A stretch of DNA of 64,000 nt, taken from NCBI RefSeq assembly GCF_018131075.1, contig NZ_JAFCLS010000011.1, positions 1 through 64,000 on the forward strand, given 5' to 3'. Positions within the stretch are counted from its first letter, which is position 1. Each line of letters starts with the position of its first letter. Below the pieces are notes generated by a model that did not search any database, was not told where the DNA came from, and saw nothing but the letters and a program-made list of their open reading frames with translations. Source of the DNA: Bradyrhizobium sp. JYMT SZCCT0428 (GTDB lineage Bacteria; Pseudomonadota; Alphaproteobacteria; Rhizobiales; Xanthobacteraceae). Made by a program: the position numbers and the translations under genes. Positions 46,799-56,073 of this stretch are shown in pieces.

Positions 46799-47431
46799 TT
46801 ACGGGCTCACGCTCGTCGTCGCCGTCCCGATGCTTGAGGCTGATGACGTGCCTCCCCCCGTAAAGAAATTCGTCGAAATATTCGACGTGCCGCTGGAAGT
46901 GAATGGCGTGAATCCCGTGCCCGTACCGGTTGATCCCACGACAAAGCCGGTTGAACCTCCGGACGACCCGCCTGACACGCCGCCGCCGCCAGCCACACTG
47001 CGGATCGGTTGGTTACCCGTAACGGCAGCGTAGGCGTTCTTGGCGTTATCCGAAGTAGAACTAGCTAACTGTGTCTGAATATCGGCGGCGAATGCCGGAT
47101 CCGGCCGAAGGCACAAGGCCGCGGCCTGCCCTAGGCCGGTACCGATCGCGGTCTGCTGAGCCGGGTTGGCGTTTGCAATCAGCGCGATGATCTGGGGCAA
47201 CGTTGCCGGATTGGATGCAACCAGATCCCGTACATAAGAGATCATCTCGGCGCCGCCTTGGGCATTCTTCGGCTCCTGGAGAAGCTGATTTGAACTACCC
47301 AGGAAATCAGTGACAGCCTGGGCCGGCAATTGCTGATCAGGCGCGTAACACGCCGCAGAAGCCGAAAGGCCGCTCCCGCACAAAAGCACCAATCCCAAAG
47401 TTAAAGTAGATGCGCATCGCAAAATCATCAA
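46799..47431 (-). CDS. Secreted Ala/Gly/Ser/Thr-rich protein in the export operon
   Basis: A 210-residue protein with signal peptide (MILRCASTLTLGLVLLCGSG, cleavage likely after SASA). The middle is a small helical domain (LLQEPKNAQGGAEMISYVRDL, ANANPAQQTAIGTGLGQAA) with one disulfide-capable pair. The last 65 residues are almost only Gly, Ser and Thr, with a serine-proline end. I recognise no family. It is encoded between the ligase-like and wzc genes, 55 bases after the former and 52 before the latter, so it is part of the operon and may act at the envelope. Confidence 0.68.
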   Translation of the reverse strand: MMILRCASTLTLGLVLLCGSGLSASAACYAPDQQLPAQAVTDFLGSSNQLLQEPKNAQGGAEMISYVRDLVASNPATLPQIIALIANANPAQQTAIGTGLGQAAALCLRPDPAFAADIQTQLASSTSDNAKNAYAAVTGNQPIRSVAGGGGVSGGSSGGSTGFVVGSTGTGTGFTPFTSSGTSNISTNFFTGGGTSSASSIGTATTSVSP

Positions 47432-47485
47432 CGTCTCCTGGACAAAAAAATGTTGCTCATTCTTCGAATTTTACTGATAAATCAA

Positions 47486-48949
47486 TTAAATAGAAACCTT
47501 TTTCTGCAGAAGGGTTAATTCGTGTGAACTCTCTTTTTCGTGATTTTCTTCGTGATTTTCCGACAAAAGCGGTCTGAGTAGCCTGACCTCACTCATGGCA
47601 AAGCATTGGGCTAGTCCGATGCCGACAAGAGAAAAAACCACAATTGCGAATCCAGGAATTTGCCACGAGAAATCGATCATTGAGTGAGCCGTGGCAAGTA
47701 GTGCGGCAAGGAGGCCCGCTGCCGGGTAGATTTTGCCGAGATGCCGAGTTCGGACGCCGACAATCAGCGCGCAAATGATCGTGACGAAGGCACAACATAC
47801 GAGCATCGCGAAAGGAAGCCCTTGTTCGGCGGCGATTTCCAATGGCGTACTGTGCGCTCTGTCCCAAACCCCGAAGGCGGAAATGTCGCCTGGCCGGTAA
47901 CCGGGAAAGATCCAGGCAAAGGTTCCGAGTCCAGTCCCAAGCCAGGGATGGTCAGCGATCATTCGCAAGACCGCACGATAGACCGAGAGCCTGGCTGCGT
48001 CGGTTAACCCTTCGAAACCGATCCGAGCGTTGACGCCGCTACCCACGGTCTCCAGCACGATTACACCCCCCAAGCCCAGCGCCGCAATCAACGTCAGCAA
48101 GGTCTTGCCGCCGCTGTTCTTTTTCCGCAACGCGAAAACACAGACCCCGGCCGCAGCCAGGATGAACAAGAGCGATCCGGCCCGCGACCCCGTCATGAAG
48201 ACCGCCGACATCAGCACAACGAACAATACAAGGCTAAGCACCGCGCGACGCGGCATGTCGTGGAGCAGCAGTGAGGAAAGATGGGTGTGGGCCGAGGCCC
48301 GCAGCGAGGGTCCGAAAATGTCCTTGAAGAACAGCAGCAGCCAAACGATGCCGCAGATCCCAAAATATAGCGCCGCCGTGTTGCGGTTAATGAAAGTTCC
48401 GGTCAGGACCGTCCGGTAAGCAAGTTTCTCCCGCCAAAGCAGCACGGTTGGATCCCAGATGAAGCTGGAGATCGCGTAGATCGCGTAGATCGCCCCAGAC
48501 CAGGCAAACACGCGCAGAACGGCCTTCGCATAGGCGCGGTTGTCTCCTAGGAGAAACCCGCTGAGCAAGGACAGGAAAGCCGCCATCTGGGCACCGGCGG
48601 CAAAGAGCGGCTGATTGCGAACAACGGTAACGTACTGCGGCAGCGGAACGCCCAGAAGTTCCGACGCCTGGGGCCAGATCGGATCGGAGAGCCCCTTGGC
48701 AAACCACGGATAGACGCTGGTTTGTTCGTGAAGAACCAGTCCCCACGCAAGCGCCACGATCGTTGCAAGAAGAAGGAATATCCATTGCGGGCGGGTAAAC
48801 TTGGATGGAATCGCAAGTACCGCGGCCACGCCAAGCAGCCCTACCCAGAAGGCAATCGTTAGCTCATCAACAGAGCCAAATGGCAATGGAGCCAAAGCCA
48901 CAACAACACACAAGAGGCACGAGGCAATTCGAACCCGAATCGCGTTCAT
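47486..48949 (-). CDS. O-antigen ligase/polymerase family membrane protein
   Basis: A 487-residue polytopic membrane protein of the Wzy_C (WaaL/O-antigen ligase) family with about eleven hydrophobic segments. The large periplasmic loop carries ADHPWLGTGLGTFAWIFPGY and WDRAHSTPLEIAAEQG, the conserved region with the R-x-H catalytic area. It could polymerise repeat units or transfer glycan to an acceptor. The C-terminal tail has a short tandem ENHEENHEK stretch. It begins 8 bases after the wza stop. The window also has another Wzy-like gene (30288) and a third relative (53210), so which one polymerises is open. Confidence 0.85.
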   Translation of the reverse strand: MNAIRVRIASCLLCVVVALAPLPFGSVDELTIAFWVGLLGVAAVLAIPSKFTRPQWIFLLLATIVALAWGLVLHEQTSVYPWFAKGLSDPIWPQASELLGVPLPQYVTVVRNQPLFAAGAQMAAFLSLLSGFLLGDNRAYAKAVLRVFAWSGAIYAIYAISSFIWDPTVLLWREKLAYRTVLTGTFINRNTAALYFGICGIVWLLLFFKDIFGPSLRASAHTHLSSLLLHDMPRRAVLSLVLFVVLMSAVFMTGSRAGSLLFILAAAGVCVFALRKKNSGGKTLLTLIAALGLGGVIVLETVGSGVNARIGFEGLTDAARLSVYRAVLRMIADHPWLGTGLGTFAWIFPGYRPGDISAFGVWDRAHSTPLEIAAEQGLPFAMLVCCAFVTIICALIVGVRTRHLGKIYPAAGLLAALLATAHSMIDFSWQIPGFAIVVFSLVGIGLAQCFAMSEVRLLRPLLSENHEENHEKESSHELTLLQKKVSI

Positions 48950-48957
48950 CTAAGCCG

Positions 48958-50223
48958 CTAGTTTGCAATTCGCGAGTTTATTCTCAATATCTGGACATTG
49001 TTCGCCGCGACTGTCGTATCGTTTGCGGTGGCAATGATCACGCGCACATATTGCATGAACTTCGCGCTATCGACGGTTGCGGCATTCGCAGCAAAAAGCA
49101 CGTCCTTGTCCCGCATCTGAAACTGGTTGGCGAGGAAATAGCCGGCAGGATCGCGGAAATCTGCGTTGTAGATGACAGGTACGGTCGGCCCCACAAACTT
49201 GGAGCAGTCGACGCCAAGCCGCTCGGCCAGTTCTCGCGGTTCGCGGCGGTAAACGTAGACGCCAGAAGGCTCGGCCTGGGAATCCAAAAGCCCCCCGGCC
49301 TTGGCCATCGCCTGCGCCATCGTGATCTTCCACATATCAAACGTGAATTGTCCCTGCTGTCCGGACGCACCAAACGCCAGGAAGACCTGCGGCTCGCGGT
49401 AAACGTAGATCGTGTCGCCGGGGTGAACCCAGACGTTGTTGGCCGGCTGATAGACCAGGGCACCGAACGGTACCGTAGCGCGCTTGCCGCCGCGCTCCAG
49501 CGTTACCCATGTCTCGTATCCCTGCCCTTTAGGACCGCCTGCCCGAGTAATTGAGTCCAAAACATGCTCGCCTGCGGAGAGCGCTTGCAGCCGGGTCGGA
49601 GTATTAACCTCACCCAGCACCGTGATGAGCGAGGTGTTCTGGGTTGCAAGCGATACGACCACCTGCGGTTCGATCGCGCGGTTTCCGATCGCCTTGACGA
49701 TTTCCTGCTGGACCTCGGCCGGGGTACGGCCCGCGGCCTGGATCGCGCCGGCATAGGGAACGGTAATCTTGCCGTCCGTATCCACGTTTTGATTTGGAAG
49801 CGCGACAAAATTACCAGGGCGAACGCCGGCTTCTGCCGGAATAAACAAACCGCCGGCAGCCGCCTCGAAGATCGTGACGGCGATCACGTCGCCGATGCCA
49901 AACTTGATCTTCGGCGGCACCCTGTTGTCCGGAAACGACGCAGCGAGCGCTCCGGGGCCATATTCGGCCAGGATATTGGTTATGGTAGGATTGAGCTTCA
50001 CCAAACCAAATTCCGGACCCGACCTTGTTATCTCGCTCTTGATAACGTGATCTTCCGGCCCGGACATCGGCATGATCGCACATCCCGCCGAACTAAGCAG
50101 GATTGTCGATAACAAAACCGGCAGTAAAAAGCCCCTACACACACAAGTACCCCAACGATTGCGGGCTGACGATGGCGTCAAAAACCCAATCGAGTCAACG
50201 CGATTCAAAAACCAAGAGGACAA
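48958..50223 (-). CDS. wza: Outer-membrane polysaccharide export lipoprotein (Wza/OPX)
   Basis: A 421-residue outer-membrane channel protein. The lipoprotein signal ends in SSAGC with the modified cysteine at 48. The Poly_export domain follows (IGDVIAVTIFEA, ITVPYAGAIQAAGRTPAEVQ), then SLBB repeats with ITVLGEVNTP, LQALSAGEHVLDSITRAGGP and VWVHPGDTIYVYREPQVF. With Wzc it would form the trans-envelope channel for export. It follows the phosphotransferase gene by 87 bases and precedes the ligase-like gene by 8 bases. The start at 50223 gives a 30-residue polar leader before the hydrophobic core; a shorter start is possible. Confidence 0.92.
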   Translation of the reverse strand: MSSWFLNRVDSIGFLTPSSARNRWGTCVCRGFLLPVLLSTILLSSAGCAIMPMSGPEDHVIKSEITRSGPEFGLVKLNPTITNILAEYGPGALAASFPDNRVPPKIKFGIGDVIAVTIFEAAAGGLFIPAEAGVRPGNFVALPNQNVDTDGKITVPYAGAIQAAGRTPAEVQQEIVKAIGNRAIEPQVVVSLATQNTSLITVLGEVNTPTRLQALSAGEHVLDSITRAGGPKGQGYETWVTLERGGKRATVPFGALVYQPANNVWVHPGDTIYVYREPQVFLAFGASGQQGQFTFDMWKITMAQAMAKAGGLLDSQAEPSGVYVYRREPRELAERLGVDCSKFVGPTVPVIYNADFRDPAGYFLANQFQMRDKDVLFAANAATVDSAKFMQYVRVIIATANDTTVAANNVQILRINSRIAN

Positions 50224-50310
50224 TAACGGGTGCCTGTTGCTTTGTGGTCACAGCCCATGAGTGACGGCTTATACGGGGCAACAAACATGCTCATTTGAGC
50301 CATTTGATAG

Positions 50311-51882
50311 TCAATATGCGTTACGCTGCCGCGTAAGTTCCAGGCAAGTCAGCGCCAAAATCTTCAGATCGAGCGCCGGGTTCCAGTTGTTGATATACCA
50401 AAGGTCACAATCGATCCTTCCCTTCATCTGTTCCACCCGCGCAGTCTCCCCTCTGAAACCTTTGACTTGGGCCCAGCCGGTGATCCCGGGTTTAACATGA
50501 TGCCGGAAGGCATATTCCGACAGTAAATCCCCGTAGTGATCATCATGGACAAGCGCGTGTGGCCGGGGGCCAACCAGCGACATATCGCCGAACAGAACGT
50601 TCAATAGTTGCGGCACTTCGTCGATGCTCGAACGACGCAGCACCCCCCCGACTTTCGTCACCCGCGGGTCAAGGCGCTTGGCCTGTACAACCGCTGCACC
50701 GTCCTCCATCACACTCATGGTTCTGAACTTGAATATCGAAAACTGCTTGGCGTTAAATCCATTGCGCCGTTGACGGAAAAACACCGGACCAGGCGAATCG
50801 ATCTTGATGGCGATCGCGGTCAACAGCATCAGCGGCGCGAGGACGATCAGGCCCACCGAAGCGCCGACAATATCGAAGGCTCGTTTCGCCGCTTGCTCCG
50901 CCCGCGACAACGGTCCACGCTGAATTTCAATCGAGAGCGATTTGCGAAGTCGAAATGACGGATTCTCCGCCAATGAACGAATCCGCCGGTCCGGAAGAAG
51001 CTGGACGGAAAGCGGCGAAACTCGCAGGTGATCACGGACCAGCTCGAGCTTGCGCGTATCGCTCCATGGGAACGCCAGCACGATCTCGTCGACGCCTCGA
51101 TCACGGCCCGCGTTTAGGGCTCGCTCCAGCGAGGAAGACTCGTCCGCATTCATGGCGAACCCGCTGTTCTTGTCGTTGGAAAAGACGATTCGCTCGACTT
51201 CGGTCAAGCCAAACCGCTCAAGCAGATCTTCCCGGCCAAGCGCGGCGAGTTCATCACGCGTGCCCAAGACAATCGCGCGCCTGCCCTGCACCTGACCGTC
51301 CGCCACCACATTCGCGACCAGTCGTTTCGAAAATCGGCGGCCGACCAACAACAGCAGGAGAGCCAGCGAGGCGAAACACACGATCGAACCGCGCGAGAAC
51401 ACAGCGCCGCTCTTCATCAAGAATGCCAGAAGCGTCAGCAACAGGCTGACAAAAGTCCACTGCGCAACGATGCGACCAACATCCCGCTTTCGCTTCGCAA
51501 TTGTGGCATCAAGTTCGTAGAACCCGCTTGATTGACCGACCAGGACGTAAAGCACGGCTGCTATAAATCCAGCACCCAACAATTGCTCGGCGTTCCGGAA
51601 CTCCCCATTTGCGATGACTTGGTAAAGACCGCCACCCAACACGCTTGCAGCGATTATCAAAACCGCGTCGAAGCAAGCCATCGAGTACAGGAGCGCGGAA
51701 TAGGGAATCTTGACCTTTGGTCCAGAACCGGGAAACCGCTGGGACCGGTCCGCTGCTTCCACCTGAACTGACGTTTGAGTTCCGGTACCGGCGTGATCCA
51801 AAACAGGCCGGCCGAGCGCGGCCTGCTCTGGTGAACCGGGCGAGACTGAGTGTGAACTCCGAGGGATCAAGATCGCCTCCAA
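50311..51882 (-). CDS. Polyprenyl-phosphate sugar-1-phosphate transferase (WcaJ-type)
   Basis: A 523-residue initiating enzyme that loads the first sugar-1-phosphate onto undecaprenyl phosphate. The N-terminal half has about four to five membrane helices and a CoA-binding-like domain ([21 protein letters not shown]). The catalytic Bac_transf domain starts near residue 330: [59 protein letters not shown] and MSLVGPRPH, ending [18 protein letters not shown]. This is the full WcaJ/ExoY-like architecture. It is the first gene of the leftward wza-ligase-wzc operon. The sugar (glucose or galactose) cannot be told from sequence. Confidence 0.93.
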   Translation of the reverse strand: MEAILIPRSSHSVSPGSPEQAALGRPVLDHAGTGTQTSVQVEAADRSQRFPGSGPKVKIPYSALLYSMACFDAVLIIAASVLGGGLYQVIANGEFRNAEQLLGAGFIAAVLYVLVGQSSGFYELDATIAKRKRDVGRIVAQWTFVSLLLTLLAFLMKSGAVFSRGSIVCFASLALLLLLVGRRFSKRLVANVVADGQVQGRRAIVLGTRDELAALGREDLLERFGLTEVERIVFSNDKNSGFAMNADESSSLERALNAGRDRGVDEIVLAFPWSDTRKLELVRDHLRVSPLSVQLLPDRRIRSLAENPSFRLRKSLSIEIQRGPLSRAEQAAKRAFDIVGASVGLIVLAPLMLLTAIAIKIDSPGPVFFRQRRNGFNAKQFSIFKFRTMSVMEDGAAVVQAKRLDPRVTKVGGVLRRSSIDEVPQLLNVLFGDMSLVGPRPHALVHDDHYGDLLSEYAFRHHVKPGITGWAQVKGFRGETARVEQMKGRIDCDLWYINNWNPALDLKILALTCLELTRQRNAY

Positions 51883-51957
51883 AATACGTACGAGTAACTG
51901 GAAACTTAATTAATATCTGCCGCATTGCAACAAAATTGCGCGATGCAGCACATAAAC

Positions 51958-51979
51958 TTTTAATGACAAGTTTTAATGA
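51958..51979. promoter_or_regulatory. Direct repeat TTTTAATGA x2 in the divergent promoter region
   Basis: TTTTAATGA occurs at 51958-51966 and 51971-51979, a 13-base spacing, in the 147-base AT-rich gap between the leftward phosphotransferase operon and the rightward gene at 52030. The repeat could be a regulator site for the export operon. No matching regulator gene is in the window. Confidence 0.35.
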
Positions 51980-52029
51980 AACGTTGCTTGCCAAAATATC
52001 AGGCAGCAAGTCAACCGAGAGGATCGACC

Positions 52030-52671
52030 TTGCGAGTTAAATATTGGTTAGTCTTAAGTTCCGCGATGATCGTGCAACTGAGCGTCGTTCCTTTGGTGTT
52101 GGCGCAGACGCCGCATGACTCACTCCCGCCGCACTCTGCCGGGCACGCAATACAAGGCTGCATTCCCGGTACGACCGCTGAGGAGCGTCAACGATGTGAC
52201 GAGGCCGTATCGAATCAATTGAAGTCTTCAAGCAAGGTTGCTGTTCTCGACGGCGAATGGAGGTTGGTGAAGACCACGGATCCCGGCAGCACCAGCGAGA
52301 CTGTTTCGGCGATGCGGACCGTCGATACCGCAAGATCGGATGTCAACCTCGCGGGATTGAGCCTGAGATGCGCTCCGGGCGGCATGCAGGTCGTTCTGAT
52401 CCTACTTTCCTCCTTCCCCCGCGCCAGTCAGCCTCGAGTGACCCTCACCGCCGGAGCAAGCCGACACGAATTCGACGCGGCTGTCGCTCCAGGTGGAGGG
52501 GCCCTGTTGCTCCCCCAAGCCGCCGCTAGCCTGGCGACCGGAGCCTGGCAAAACGCATCTGAACTCTCGATAGAAATCGCGACGAATTCCAATCCGATCC
52601 GAGGAATAGTTCCGATCGCCGGGCTGTCCTCCGCGCTGCGGTCCCTCACTGCAAATTGCGCGGCTAAATAG
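52030..52671 (+). CDS. Secreted hypothetical protein
   Basis: A 213-residue protein with a signal peptide (LSSAMIVQLSVVPLVLAQ). The mature part has VLDGEWRLVKTTDPGSTSETVSAMRTVDTARSD and LRCAPGGMQVVLILLSSFPR, a pattern seen in small bacterial proteins where a W-x-LVK strand precedes a Cys-containing strand. I assign no function. The TTG at 52030 has GAGAGGA 6 bases upstream and begins just before the signal peptide; a longer start at 51976 is less likely. It opens a rightward series with the genes at 52742 and 53210 and shares its promoter region with the phosphotransferase operon. Confidence 0.68.
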   Translation: MRVKYWLVLSSAMIVQLSVVPLVLAQTPHDSLPPHSAGHAIQGCIPGTTAEERQRCDEAVSNQLKSSSKVAVLDGEWRLVKTTDPGSTSETVSAMRTVDTARSDVNLAGLSLRCAPGGMQVVLILLSSFPRASQPRVTLTAGASRHEFDAAVAPGGGALLLPQAAASLATGAWQNASELSIEIATNSNPIRGIVPIAGLSSALRSLTANCAAK

Positions 52672-52741
52672 TCGCTAACAGGCGAGCGGCTTCACGGTTT
52701 TTTAGGAATCCCGGTGAAATGGTGGCTTTTCGGAGATTAAC

Positions 52742-53056
52742 ATGGTTCCGGTTGCCATCCTCTTGTTCCTTACCGGCGCGGTCCTGTCGTGGGGTTTTCG
52801 CGTCTGGATTCTGGTGCCAGCAACGCTCTTGGTGATCGTCACGACGGCGATTTTTGAGCTTTGGCTGGGTTCAGGCTTTTTGAGGGCGCTCGGATTTGGC
52901 TTCCTCATCGGGATGGCGCCGCAATCGGGCTACGCTTTCGGCCTGCTCGTGCGAAACATACTTGCTTCATCGCGGTCTCCATTGGCGCATCGATCCTCCC
53001 GCGATGCGTCAGTTGCGATGCTCTACAAGCAGAACTCCTCCGATCAATCTCGCTAA
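52742..53056 (+). CDS. Small hypothetical membrane protein
   Basis: A 104-residue protein with three short hydrophobic stretches (VAILLFLTGAVLSWGF, ILVPATLLVIVTTAIF and ALGFGFLIGMAPQSGYAFGLLV) and a polar, serine-rich C-terminus. GGAG lies 7 bases before the ATG. No family is recognised. It sits between a secreted protein gene (70 bases upstream) and a ligase-like membrane protein gene (150 bases downstream). Confidence 0.62.
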   Translation: MVPVAILLFLTGAVLSWGFRVWILVPATLLVIVTTAIFELWLGSGFLRALGFGFLIGMAPQSGYAFGLLVRNILASSRSPLAHRSSRDASVAMLYKQNSSDQSR

Positions 53057-53209
53057 CTCATGGAATGGTCCGCCCGATTACGTTTCGGTCGACCCGGTCG
53101 GTTTGCCAGAGATGGTTTGGCGTTGCGCTGGCCATGTGCGATAGTACGCAGCGGCTGAACCGAAATTTTTGGTCAGGTCGCTGCCTCTCATTGCCCAAAG
53201 TTTTCAGAC

Positions 53210-54538
53210 TTGTCGTTTGCCCCCCGCCTCCTCATCCTGCTGCTCGCTGCGACACCCGTCTTGGCGATTGCCAATGACGTAGTCGCGGGGCATGCTGTTT
53301 CTCTCGCGGCGGCCGTCATATTGGCCGTGGCGGCAATGGCGCCGCAGAGCGAGATCAAGCCGGCAATGCGATTGCTGGCACAATTTTCATTGGCGATTCT
53401 ATTCCCGATATTTTGGATGATCCTGCAAATCATCCCGCTTCCATTCTCGTCACTGGCAAATCCAATCTGGTCGACAGCCTCCAGCGCGCTGAACGAGCCG
53501 TCGATGCCGGTTCGCATCAGCCTCGACCCAGGAGCAACGTTTCGCAGTCTTTTCCTTTACTTGACGATTTTGTCGCTGACCGTTGCGATGGTCATCGTTG
53601 GAAGGGATCGGCGAAACGCGGAAACGATCTTTTTAGTTTTGGCCACGGTGACGACATTTATGTCGCTCGAAATGTTGCTTAGTCGGCTAGAATCGTTCGC
53701 CGGCATGATGCCGGCTTCCTCTGTAAATTTTATCGCAATTGCTGCACTTGGCACGCTTATAAACTTCGCTGTCGTCATCATGGCAATTGAGCGGCACCTG
53801 ACTCGGCGCAATTCAGAAGCTTCGTATCGTGCGTCGCTGCTATTCGGGCTTGCCCTCGGCTTGATCGGGCTTGCGGTCTGTCTGTCGGCGATGAAGGTCT
53901 TCGCGCCGGGCAACGTCTTCGCAGCAACGGCGGTCGGATTTTCTGCGATAATCTTCGTTGCCGTAGCTCGCCGCATCGAACTCGGAGCGTGGATTTCGGT
54001 GCTTCTGTTTGCAGCTTTTTCAGGCGTCGCGGCTACTCTTATCGTACCGCGTTTTGAGTACGGACCCTCCGCGGGGATCGCGAGATTTGCAACGTCAGCT
54101 ACTGCGGAGTCCCTCGCAATGGCGAAGCGCGCTGGTTCCGATTTGCCGTGGCTGGGCAACGGCGTAGGAACATTCAAGTCGCTGACGCAAATCTATCGGG
54201 ACTTCGGTAGCGCTCTGGTTCCTGAACCACCGTCTACCGCCGTTGCGGTTGCCACCGAATGGGGACAGCCAGCGCTGGTCGTGCTGGCAGGACTAACTAT
54301 CCTGCTTATTGTTGCGCTTCTTCTGGGCGCCGTAAGGCGAGGCCGGGATTCCTTCTTTCCTTCGGCTGCAGCCGCAGGCGTGCTTGTGATCCTCGGTGAA
54401 GCCTTTTGCGATTCAAGCCTTCTGAATCCGACGGTTCAGATTATCGTCGCGATCCTGATCGGACTGGGGGTTTCGCAAAGTGTGGGCCGAACGCCATGGT
54501 CGGATGACCAGATTACACACTCCGGCCACCGATCGTAG
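53210..54538 (+). CDS. Divergent O-antigen ligase-like membrane protein
   Basis: A 442-residue membrane protein with about ten hydrophobic segments. PWLGNGVGTFKSL matches the WLGTGLGTF motif of the ligase-like protein at 47486, and the following A-x-E-G-hydrophobic helix (VAVATEWGQPALVVL) also aligns. But the RAHST region of the other protein is replaced by PPSTA, so the conserved histidine is absent. It may be an inactive or altered relative. The start is a TTG at 53210. Its last 26 bases overlap the convergent BTLCP gene. It forms, with the neighbours, a parallel to the wzc operon set. Confidence 0.65.
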   Translation: MSFAPRLLILLLAATPVLAIANDVVAGHAVSLAAAVILAVAAMAPQSEIKPAMRLLAQFSLAILFPIFWMILQIIPLPFSSLANPIWSTASSALNEPSMPVRISLDPGATFRSLFLYLTILSLTVAMVIVGRDRRNAETIFLVLATVTTFMSLEMLLSRLESFAGMMPASSVNFIAIAALGTLINFAVVIMAIERHLTRRNSEASYRASLLFGLALGLIGLAVCLSAMKVFAPGNVFAATAVGFSAIIFVAVARRIELGAWISVLLFAAFSGVAATLIVPRFEYGPSAGIARFATSATAESLAMAKRAGSDLPWLGNGVGTFKSLTQIYRDFGSALVPEPPSTAVAVATEWGQPALVVLAGLTILLIVALLLGAVRRGRDSFFPSAAAAGVLVILGEAFCDSSLLNPTVQIIVAILIGLGVSQSVGRTPWSDDQITHSGHRS

Positions 54539-55124
54539 CCCAGAGCTTCGTGCTGTTCGGCGACTGAATTCGAACCCAGCGGTAGGGAGCACGGGACCAA
54601 GGTTTAATCTGGGGGGTCAAATTATCCAGGACTAAATCTCCGGTCTTGGTGCGCACAACGAGCACGAGATGGTGCTCTCCCGAGTTGGTTACCACCTCAC
54701 TCAACAGGAGTGCGCGTGCCGGCCAGCCCCGCTCCATCAGCTCATGACGTTTTGTAACGGCGTAATCGTTGCAATCTCCGCGATCCGGGCCGATCAGCCA
54801 GGTTTCGCCGGCAAGGCCTCGTTCGTTGCGCTCCGGAATGATATCTTGGTTAACGTTTCGATTGACCTCTTTGAGGGCAGCCCATCGCTCTGCCGTCAAC
54901 CGAACCGGCCCGCCACGAAACATCGGCCGTGAACGGCATTCATCCTGGTAACGCACGCAAAACTGGCTGTATGCCATTGGCGGGAGCGTTGGCGTTTCGA
55001 ATCTGATGTACTGGAGAGCCGATTTGAGGCCCATCGGCATTCCCACCATTGCCGCACTGGCGGACTCAAACCCCACGAATATCCCCGCGACTGCCACCGC
55101 AGCGAAAGTTAGATTCTTGAACAT
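54513..55124 (-). CDS. Transglutaminase-like cysteine peptidase (BTLCP)
   Basis: A 203-residue secreted or periplasmic papain-fold protein. The signal peptide is FAAVAVAGIFVGFESASA, and the catalytic triad is visible as C118 (GDCNDYAV), H151 (GEHHLVLVV) and D167 (LVLDNL). Members of this family (PF06035) include LapG-type proteases that cleave surface adhesins in response to regulatory signals, but many are uncharacterised. ATG 55124 follows GGGGAG at 7 bases. It is convergent with the ligase-like gene and divergent from the phosphatase gene. No LapD-like partner is in the window, so the target is unknown. Confidence 0.85.
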   Translation of the reverse strand: MFKNLTFAAVAVAGIFVGFESASAAMVGMPMGLKSALQYIRFETPTLPPMAYSQFCVRYQDECRSRPMFRGGPVRLTAERWAALKEVNRNVNQDIIPERNERGLAGETWLIGPDRGDCNDYAVTKRHELMERGWPARALLLSEVVTNSGEHHLVLVVRTKTGDLVLDNLTPQIKPWSRAPYRWVRIQSPNSTKLWATIGGRSV

Positions 55125-55306
55125 GTCTTGACTCCCCACATCTCTGTGGGGAGGAAGCTAGACGCAACGATTTGAAATTCTGCGCCGTTTGGTCCCCCAA
55201 ATAGAATCAAAGACTTCTAATATCCTGATGAAATCATTTACTATGCTGTTGTCGGAAAAGAGTTGCGCACCGTGCGACCCGTACCGCGAATGCTAAAGAC
55301 AGGCAG

Positions 55307-56047
55307 ATGCTGAGATTGTCGCGATCGACAGGCGAAATTCGCAAGCCGAGGCTCCCGGACGGGATACGCATCTACGCCATCAGCGATATTCATGGCTGCG
55401 CCGATTTGCTGCAGCAAATGTTCACCGTCATAGATAGAGACCTCATGACGATTGGCTCCAGGCGAGCCATTCATGTTTTCCTCGGCGACTATATTGATCG
55501 AGGCCCAGACTCCTGCCGAACGGTGGATCTGCTCGTCGAACGGAGCCAAAAGTACGAATCGGTTTTCCTGAAGGGAAACCATGAGTCGTTTCTGTTCGAC
55601 GTCTTAAGAAATCCGACCCAGCTTCGGGATTGGAAACAATATGGCGGCCTCCAGACTTTGACTTCCTACGGATTGCGCCCGTCGCTCAATCCCGATCCAG
55701 CCGAGCAAACAGAACTCATAAAGCAGCTCGCCATGGCCATCCCCGCAGACCAGCGAAAATTCTTTAACAGTCTGCGGCTGTGGTTCGTGTGTGGAGACTT
55801 TTTCTTCGTTCACGCCGGCGTCAAACCGGGGGTAGCATTGAAAAACCAGCAGGAGCAGGATCTGCTTTGGATCCGGGAAGAGTTTCTGTCCAGCGAAGAG
55901 CAATTTGGAAAGTATATCGTTCACGGGCATACTCCCGTCCGCGAACCGGACATTCGCCTAAATCGCATCAATATCGATACCGGTGCTTATGCCACTGGCA
56001 ATCTCACACTGTTGACTATCCAAGGGGATAGCTTACTCGCCCTGTGA
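55307..56047 (+). CDS. PPP-family metallophosphoesterase (Ser/Thr phosphatase-like)
   Basis: A 246-residue cytoplasmic phosphatase with all metal motifs: D27-x-H29 in ISDIHG, GDYIDRG (60-66), GNHE (90-93), the histidine of FVHAG and HGHTP near 211. This set fits the bacterial PPP/PrpA-like group. It could act on a phosphoprotein or on a phosphorylated metabolite; being in a locus with the Wzc kinase makes a Wzc-related role tempting but unproven, since Wzc partners are usually low-molecular-weight tyrosine phosphatases. It is followed at once by the hypothetical gene at 56074. Confidence 0.82.
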   Translation: MLRLSRSTGEIRKPRLPDGIRIYAISDIHGCADLLQQMFTVIDRDLMTIGSRRAIHVFLGDYIDRGPDSCRTVDLLVERSQKYESVFLKGNHESFLFDVLRNPTQLRDWKQYGGLQTLTSYGLRPSLNPDPAEQTELIKQLAMAIPADQRKFFNSLRLWFVCGDFFFVHAGVKPGVALKNQQEQDLLWIREEFLSSEEQFGKYIVHGHTPVREPDIRLNRINIDTGAYATGNLTLLTIQGDSLLAL

Positions 56048-56073
56048 CGTTACCGCGGACGCCTGAGGCTTCG

